Shown piece after piece: positions 57,989-64,000 of a stretch of DNA of 64,000 nt. The translations under genes were made by a program, and so were the position numbers. The notes beneath the pieces were generated by a model. It saw only the letters and a program-made list of their open reading frames with translations, did not search any database and was not told the DNA's origin. The DNA is from Collybia mongolica (taxonomy: Eukaryota > Basidiomycota > Agaricomycetes > Agaricales > Clitocybaceae). The stretch covers positions 3,574,272-3,638,271 of the forward strand of contig JAAXNY010000008.1 of assembly GCA_013420905.1 (NCBI GenBank). The letters are read 5' to 3'. Each line of letters starts with the position of its first letter. Positions within the stretch are counted from its first letter, which is position 1.

Positions 57989-60565
57989 TTAAAAAAAATG
58001 GGGGTGATCTTTGGGAGTTTTAGCCACAGCTTGCAGGTTGGAATGCACTGTAACCTCAATATCCTGAATCTTTCCAAGCCTTTGGTACCTATTACTATAG
58101 CATGCACCCAACCTTTGATAGAGTCCTGGTAAATGTGGATGCCCTTGTGGGAGTCTATCAACAGCTATCAAAAAGCTTTTCAGTGCAGCATCTAGATCTT
58201 CCACATTTCCAATTCTTTGGCATCTATCACCATAACATGCCCCCAGATTCCGATACATGCCAGTCAAATTCAAGTCATTATTTTGGAGTTGCAGCCACAG
58301 CAGCTTTGAGGTATTTGAGAGAAGCATCCAAGTCCTCCATGTTTCCAGTTCTTTTGAATCTATCATTGTAGCACACACCCAAACTTTGTTGCATGCTAGG
58401 AAAGCCTGGATGTCTCTCATATGTGCCAGTCACAACTGCTAGGTGATATTTGAGTGCTGCTTCTAGATCCTGGATTTCCCCAATCCTCTTGTATCTGTCA
58501 TTATAACATTCACCCAGATTACCAGAAAGACTTGGATGTCCCTCTGGAGTGGCATTAACAGCCAATAACAAATATTTGAGAGCAGCAGCCAAATCATCAA
58601 GCTGTCCAGCCCTTCTATATCTATCACTATACTTTTTCCCCAAATTCTGTTGCATGAAAGGCAGATTATGGGACCCCTCTGGCATTGCAGTAATAGCTTT
58701 CAAAAAGTACTCAGGTGCACCTCCCAAATCTGGCAGCTCTCCTATCATATCATATTTCATTTCATAGGCAAAACCCAAGTTCTGACACATCCAAGATAAG
58801 TCAGGGTGACCTTCTGGAGTTCTAGACACAGCTTTATAGAAATGCCCAACTTCAGCATCAAGATCACATAGCTCTCCAAGCCTCTAGTATCTATCAGAAT
58901 AGGAAAACCCCACATTTTGGTGCATGGCAGGCAAAGTAGGATCTCCTGCTGGAGTGCCAGATATAGCTGCTAGAAAGAATCTGGGTGTGGAATCCAGATC
59001 CTTCTGCTTCCCACTGCTATCACAAGTAGATTCACCTAAGTTATAGCATATGGAGGGCAAGCTGGAGTGCCCTGCTGGAATGGCAATCACAACTGCCTGG
59101 TTATAGTCAAGTGCAGCATTCAGACCATTCAAGTTTCCAAGCCTCTTGAACCAAAATTTATAGGAAGCTCCCACATATGAGTACGTTCCAGGTAGATTAG
59201 GATTGCCCTCTCGAGACAAAGTTATGGCTACCAGAGAATGTTTGATCAAAGCCTCCAGATCTTCCAAGCTATCAGTTCTGCTGTATCTAGATAAAAAGGA
59301 TACAGCCAATTCCTGATGCATCTCAGGTAGGTCAGGATGTCCCTCTGTCATTCCTGAAATAGCTGTGATGCAATACTTGACCGCAGCCTCCAAGTCCTTC
59401 AGATCACCAGTCTTCTTGAACCTCACACTAAAGCTGTCAGATATGTGCTTGAGGCACAAAGCCAGCTCTGGGTCACCAGGTACCAGCTTTAACAGCATAT
59501 TCCTTAAAATATTTGAGAGAGTCTGAATGCTTGTCATCTGTAGTAAACATATTAACTAAAAAGTGCAAGTCAATTATGCCTCAGTCTATTCAAATTCTTC
59601 AGCTGTCATGCTGTAGTGTATACCAGCTAAAACTCACAAACTTCCACATTATGGGGCATTTCCGTGCTGACCATCATGATAGTCCTAGTTGGAGAGATGT
59701 GATGATTGATTGATGCAACATCAATGTGGCAGTGTCACCAACTCATGTGCCATGCTAAATTTGATCTCCTGTCTTCCAGGTCCTGACAACAAAGTTCAAC
59801 ACATGGCTAACTATCAAGCCCAATGCTACCATCATGCTACATCACACGCCAAAAGCATGTGAAGTCAGAGAACACCTTTATGCCCACGAGGCTGCCACTA
59901 ACTTAGAGGTGGCCCATGGGGAAGTTAAGCACACTACCCTTGTGAAAGCAAGGGCAAATGCTGTACTACATATGACAGATGCTTGGAGCATTCTGGCCAA
60001 GCAGAAGGAGTACATAGGAGCAAATTTCCTGCATCTCCATGAACATGGAAAGCAATTGATTCCAAGCCACCTGAAAGGGGGGACATGGATAGGAAAAATC
60101 TCTATGGTGGTAAAACCATCCAACTGGCACGAGCTCTCACTGGGCATGCACCAATTGGTGCTTACAGACAATGCTTCCTTAAAGAAAAGGAGATGTACAT
60201 GTGCAACTGTGGCCTCGGAAAGGAGACCGTTGATCACGTGTTCAGGTACTGCCCACTCTACAAGAGGGCAGAACGTCCCAGGAGGAAACTAACCCTTGTG
60301 TGGGTTAGCAACTTCTTACATGACAACCCAGCGGCCTTCAGTGTCTTTGGGGAACCACACATAGAATAGAGCAGGAGTACCTGGAGGTAAGTGGGTGCTT
60401 GTTGGATGGTATCCTCGATACCAGGTCAAATGCCTCAGGGTGAGCATACATGCATGGGCCTGGTCCCTCAGGACTAAGTCGGGCTTCCCTTGGGAAGCCT
60501 TTGGGGGGGTGTACCCCCCTGTGAACCAGGCGCAAGAAAGCGGCTGTGCTGACCACTTATTAAAT

Positions 60566-61034
60566 GGATTAAGAAGCGCGGGGGGCGGTCCCCTCTGCAA
60601 CGGCTCCTGTCCTTAGTCCTGTATGGGTCTATTACCCGGTCCCTTCACAGGAACCAACACCCGGAGCGCTTGTCCTGGGAACAGGAAGGCAATCCAATCT
60701 TGCCACATATGACAGCCTTTATGCACCATATTTCAATCCAGTTATCTAACTACGTTTACACATGACCGCATCTGTACTAGTGTATGGCGGTATATAAAAT
60801 TGTTGGGATTAAGAAGTGTGGGGGGCGGTCCCCTCTGCAACAACTCTTGTCCTTAGTCCTGTACAGGTCTATTACCTGGTCCCCTCACAGGGACCAACAC
60901 CCAGAGCGCTTGTCCTGGGAACAGGGGGGCAATCCAATCCTGCCACATATGACAGCCTTTATGCACCATATTTCATTCCAATTATCTAACTACGTTTACA
61001 CATGACCGCATCTGTACTAGTGTATGGCGGTACA
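60566..61034 (+). repeat. Tandem duplication of the LINE 3' UTR (two units of about 240 bp)
   Basis: Unit 1 (about 60566-60805) and unit 2 (about 60806-61034, completed at 63253-63265) both run from GGATTAAGAAG through GGGGGGCGGTCCCCTCTGCA to GTATGGCGGTA. They differ at scattered positions, many at CG. LINE copy A has only one unit. Confidence 0.85.
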
Positions 61035-61640
61035 TCAGTAAACTGGCAAATTAATTTCCGGGTTTCCGCTGGTTTCTGTTGGTTTTCAGGTTTCTGAGAA
61101 CTTGGAAACCCAGAAACCAGGAAACCTGCACCACCCTACACAAAGCACCAAACAACCCATGTCGCTACGAGCTACCAATAAATTCATGAGTGTGATGATC
61201 AATGAAATGGTTTACAAAGAAGGAATTAAAGCTGTCCAATGCGTCATGATGAGAAAAATCATTGGGTACCCTAGTGCTACTGCATAGATCAGTCAGCAAT
61301 TTCGGCATACAGCGAAGATTTGTACATTCCTTCAAGCCCTCAGAAAGCATAGTTCCTTCACAATTGTTCATACATGTTCATTTACTCATTACGTGCCCTC
61401 GCCATACTACTTTCCATCTTCCTATACCCTTGTAGATAGCATATGCCATAGATTATGACGTACAACCGAAGTTTCCGAGGTTTTGGTAAGTTTCCCAGGT
61501 TTCCGCTCTGGTGCATCCAGATAGGTTTCCAAGAAAATGGACCTGGGTTGCCAAGTTCCCAAGTTTCTGGGTTTTTGCTGGTTTCCGCTGGTTGCTCAAG
61601 TTGAGCAACCTCCAGAAACTAAAACGCCCGATTACTGATG
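61033..61640. mobile_element. MITE with CATCAGTAA termini, TA target
   Basis: A 608-bp segment starts CATCAGTAA and ends TTACTGATG, with TA on both sides (61031-61032 and 61641-61642). Subterminal regions are rich in GGTTTCC/GGAAACC runs on both sides. There is no coding capacity. It is inserted in the last bases of LINE copy B's 3' UTR. The TA duplication suggests mobilisation by a Tc1/mariner-type transposase; the source element is not in this window. Confidence 0.72.
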
Positions 61641-61642
61641 TA

Positions 61643-63250
61643 CAGTGGCTCAAAAAACTGCCCCAATGTTTGTACATTTTTGAAAGATCAATATGGTATG
61701 AAGTGCTGACATAAGCAGGGGACCTGGGGTAATTATGTAAGATACTATGACATCGTGGCTTTCCAATGGACCCTGGATCATGTGATTTGGATCAATATCC
61801 ATTAAGCTATAAGCCAAACAAAATGGTTACTTATTGGGGCAGTTTTTTGACCCTTATCTTATTTTCCATTATTCTGGCATTTATGATCCAATGCAAGAAC
61901 ATTATGGACTGTGGGAAGAATAAACAATGTCATGTGACTTTATTTGTATCAATTTGACATGTTGGAATTGGTTCAATCATCTTCTTGACCTCTTACCACC
62001 ATCATGAAAGCCATTTCTACTGCTCAGCACAATACTGTTGTTTCTCTCCTCAATGAGGGCTATTCTCAGCATCAAATCAAGGAGAAAACTGGTCTAGGGA
62101 AGGGTACCATCAGTAGGATCAGCAAAGATGTGGATGGAAACAAAGAAAACAACCTTGGTGGCCGCCCCTCCAAGCTGTCTGTTCATGACAAACAGTCAAT
62201 TATTTGTCAAATCAAGTCAGGGAAGCTTGATAATGCAGTTCAGGCTACCCAATTCATCAATGGCATCATCCCCAATCCTGTCACACCCCAGACAGTCAGA
62301 AATGCACTCAAGGAAAATCAATTTTATGCTGCTACAAAGAGGAAAGCTCCTTTTCTCAAACGAGCCCATCGCATCCGGCGTCTCCAGTTTGCAAAATATC
62401 ATGAAAGCTGGACTGTGGAGGACTGGAAAAGGGTTCTATGGACAGATGAGACCAAAATCAATAGGATTGGGTCAGATGGAAAGGTTTATGTCTGGAAACA
62501 AAGGGGAGAACCACCATCTGATAGAACAACATCACCTACTGTCAAACATGGAGGAGGAGGAAACCTCATGGTATGGGGTTGTATGGGGTGGAATGGAGTG
62601 GGAAAGCTCATAGAGGTGCAGGGGAACATGGACAAGGTTCAATACTGTGAAATTTTGGAGAGTGGAGTTCAGGAAAGTTTTGAGAAGTTGGAAATGGTGG
62701 ATGGCGAGTGCTACTTTCAGCAAGATAACGACCCCAAACACACATCTGGACTGGCCACACAGTGGTTTGAAGACAACAACATTCAAGTCCTTGGCTGGCC
62801 TGCCCAATCCCCTGACATGAATCCAATAGAACACCTTTGGGAACATCTCAAGCGCCGTCTTAAAGAATATCCGACACCACCCAAAGGAGTACATGAGTTG
62901 TGGGATAGATTGGCTGAAGAGTGGGGTGAAATTCCACCAGAGGTATGCCAAAACCTGATAGAAAGTATGCCCAGGCGGATACAAGCAGTTATAAAGGCAA
63001 AAGGTGGTCATACAAAGTATTAGATAGAAAATTAATAGAGGGTCAAAAAACTGCCCCAATGAGTAATCATTTTGTTTGGCCTATAGCTTAATGGGTTTTG
63101 ATCCAAATCACATGATCCAGGGTCCATTGGAAAGCCACGATGTCATAGTATCTTACATAATTACCCCAGGTCCCCTGCTTATGTCAGCACTTCATACCAT
63201 ATTGATCTTTCAAAAATGTACAAACATTGGGGCAGTTTTTTGAGCCACTG
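61643..63250 (+). mobile_element. Tc1-type DNA transposon, copy 2
   Basis: 1,608 bp, the same length as copy 1, with the same long terminal inverted repeats and a TA on each side (61641-61642 and 63251-63252). Its left TA is the right TA of the preceding MITE, so it inserted there later. It is nearly identical to copy 1. Confidence 0.93.
62004..63023 (+). CDS. Tc1-type transposase (copy 2)
   Basis: An uninterrupted 339-aa frame with HTH and complete DD34E triad (WTDETK, QQDNDPKH, PIEHLWEHLK), as in copy 1. Relative to copy 1, four Arg codons that are CGN there are His or Cys codons here (SQHQIK, SVHDKQ, IICQIK, GECYF). One position is CGG here and TGG there (HRIRRLQ versus HRIWRLQ). These are CpG transitions. 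Two of the changed Arg lie in the N-terminal DNA-binding region, so this copy may bind its ends less well; that is inference. Confidence 0.9.
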   Translation: MKAISTAQHNTVVSLLNEGYSQHQIKEKTGLGKGTISRISKDVDGNKENNLGGRPSKLSVHDKQSIICQIKSGKLDNAVQATQFINGIIPNPVTPQTVRNALKENQFYAATKRKAPFLKRAHRIRRLQFAKYHESWTVEDWKRVLWTDETKINRIGSDGKVYVWKQRGEPPSDRTTSPTVKHGGGGNLMVWGCMGWNGVGKLIEVQGNMDKVQYCEILESGVQESFEKLEMVDGECYFQQDNDPKHTSGLATQWFEDNNIQVLGWPAQSPDMNPIEHLWEHLKRRLKEYPTPPKGVHELWDRLAEEWGEIPPEVCQNLIESMPRRIQAVIKAKGGHTKY

Positions 63251-63459
63251 TATATAAAATTGTTGAAGGAAAAAAAAAAAACAAAGTTCAACACTCTCCT
63301 GCCAACCACAAAAATATCACAATTCTAAACCCTAGTCCACAAACTGCAAAACATCATTTAACAAACATTTCCATAAAAAAAATTGTATTCATTGCTGACC
63401 AGTATCAGGCTGTAAAACAAATACCCAAAAACTCACTTGTGACATACATGAAGAATGTA

Positions 63460-63960
63460 CTACGTTACACTGGCCCAATACTCGTCATATGTATAAGGTG
63501 TTCTTCCTTCGTGTGGCTCAGTCCACTCAGCCCTACTAGCATTTGGTATGGCGATGGTGTCCCAAATGCCTAAAAATATTTTTCGTGTTTTCGTGCACCT
63601 GGTATGACTCCCAGCATTTTTTCGACTATCGAATGCCGTTTCGTTACCTTTTGACAAAAATGGCTGAAGCAATGGTGGCCCCAATGGGCACCCTTTCGGC
63701 GATATCGGTCAGGATATTTGCGTATCCATCTGACTGCGTTGAGAATGTGCTTCTTCCCAGGAAGAGACGCAGTAAAATAACAGCATTGAGGGGAACCGCA
63801 CAGCGGTAATACAATCTTCGTATTTTCGGTGCGCATATACGTGTAAGAGAGTCGTCATATGAGATATCGACAAGCACTCACCTGACACATCGCATTCTCC
63901 CAGGTCTTGCTGGGGAAAAATCTATCGTGGGAGTCGACTTTCATGGTTATATGTATCAAT
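63460..63960 (-). CDS. Possible 3' part or exons of an unidentified gene
   Basis: CG content returns to normal after about 63400. On the minus strand a short coding-like piece (KVDSHDRFFPSKTWENAMCQ, about 63946-63885) ends at a consensus GTGAGT donor. Further frames to 63460 (for example TIAIPNASRAEWTEPHEGRT) could be later exons. I cannot choose a consistent set of joins or recognise a family. The gene may extend beyond the window's end. Confidence 0.25.
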
Positions 63961-64000
63961 AACTTTCTTCGGGAGTTTAACGTAGCTTTCCCACAATGTT

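Larger units (their letters stand above)
52637..59537 (-). pseudogene. TPR-CHAT gene (caspase-like CHAT domain), broken by insertions
   Basis: Read from 59537 leftwards: an N-terminal cap (DPELALCLKHISDSFSVRFK), then more than ten TPR units of about 42 residues. One in-frame TAG lies at 58884-58886 and a frameshift near 58280. A LINE insertion follows at about 56031-57988. Three or four more TPR units run to about 55440. The linker (VITALQVGNVKLAIEFLEQGLS) and a pre-CHAT region (GHPGFEDFLIAPTYSKLCIAAKGGPVIMLN) follow. The CHAT domain then reads LWWCPSGPFNYLPLHAG (about 54590-54650) and WLHLACHGEQ (catalytic His, near 54290). LINE C interrupts at 52914-54214. It resumes with FGYLSACQTAMG (catalytic Cys), then AMHLAGGFLSAGFQGVIGTLW to the stop at 52637. 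CHAT proteins are clan CD, caspase-related proteases; bacterial TPR-CHAT proteins act in immunity. A fungal self/non-self or cell-death role is inference. CG is essentially absent. Confidence 0.8.
59803..63280 (+). mobile_element. 5'-truncated LINE, copy B, carrying nested MITE and Tc1
   Basis: Outer direct repeats AACAAAGTTCAACAC (59788-59802 and 63280-63294) with poly(A) at about 63270-63280. The LINE part encodes ORF2 remnants: KARANAVLHMTDAW, QKEYIGANFLHLHEHGKQL and, after one frameshift near 60110, ALTGHAPIGAYRQCFLKEKE, CNCGLGKETVDHVFRYCPLY, and a stop at 60367-60369. Its 3' UTR is present twice in tandem. At 61031 a MITE is inserted, and a Tc1 element sits at that MITE's right-hand TA. 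The last LINE bases (TATAAAATTGTTG plus the A-tail) resume at 63253. Confidence 0.85.

Noticed and set aside
1..64000. CRISPR array, bacterial operon or riboswitch
   Set aside because: Intron-rich genes and the transposon complement show a fungal nuclear genome. No regularly spaced direct repeats of CRISPR type are present.

Overview
The window is from the nuclear genome of a filamentous basidiomycete, most likely an Agaricomycete. Genes carry many introns of about 50-60 nt that splice in phase. The mobile-element complement includes a Plavaka-type CMC element, DIRS-like and LINE retroelements and Tc1 elements. TPR and TPR-CHAT genes of the kind expanded in these fungi are present. I cannot assign a species.

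Four host genes sit in two CpG-normal blocks. In 1.7-9.6 kb: a Nup35/Nup53 nucleoporin (+), a salicylate-hydroxylase-type FAD monooxygenase (+, 11 exons) and a decayed 3' copy of a nucleolar RRM gene (-). In 16.6-28.8 kb: a Pff1-type vacuolar membrane M28 protease (-, 17 exons), an apparently intact 5.9-kb Plavaka transposon carrying two convergent genes, and the full NOL8-like nucleolar RRM gene (-). All exon joins listed were checked by hand for reading phase and GT-AG (or GC-AG) borders.

The rest is repeat-derived. 0-1.5 kb holds a MITE. 9.8-15.5 kb holds a decayed DIRS-like retroelement split by a Tc1 transposon. 29.3-38.7 kb holds a target-primed insertion, a palindrome of LTR-like sequence, and two facing TPR pseudogenes, one split by a 2.6-kb TIR element with a 10-bp target duplication. 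38.7-49.2 kb has duplicated, unrecognised, broken coding material and a LINE. 49.2-52.6 kb appears empty. 52.6-59.5 kb is a TPR-CHAT gene broken by LINE insertions, one lying between the catalytic His and Cys motifs. 59.8-63.3 kb is a LINE 3' end that received a MITE and then a second Tc1 copy.

The strongest large-scale signal is CpG loss. The TPR, CHAT and DIRS sequences have almost no CG dinucleotides, while younger insertions inside them retain CG with boundaries sharp to the target-site duplication. This fits methylation-linked C-to-T decay of an old repeat compartment and gives relative ages for the nested insertions.
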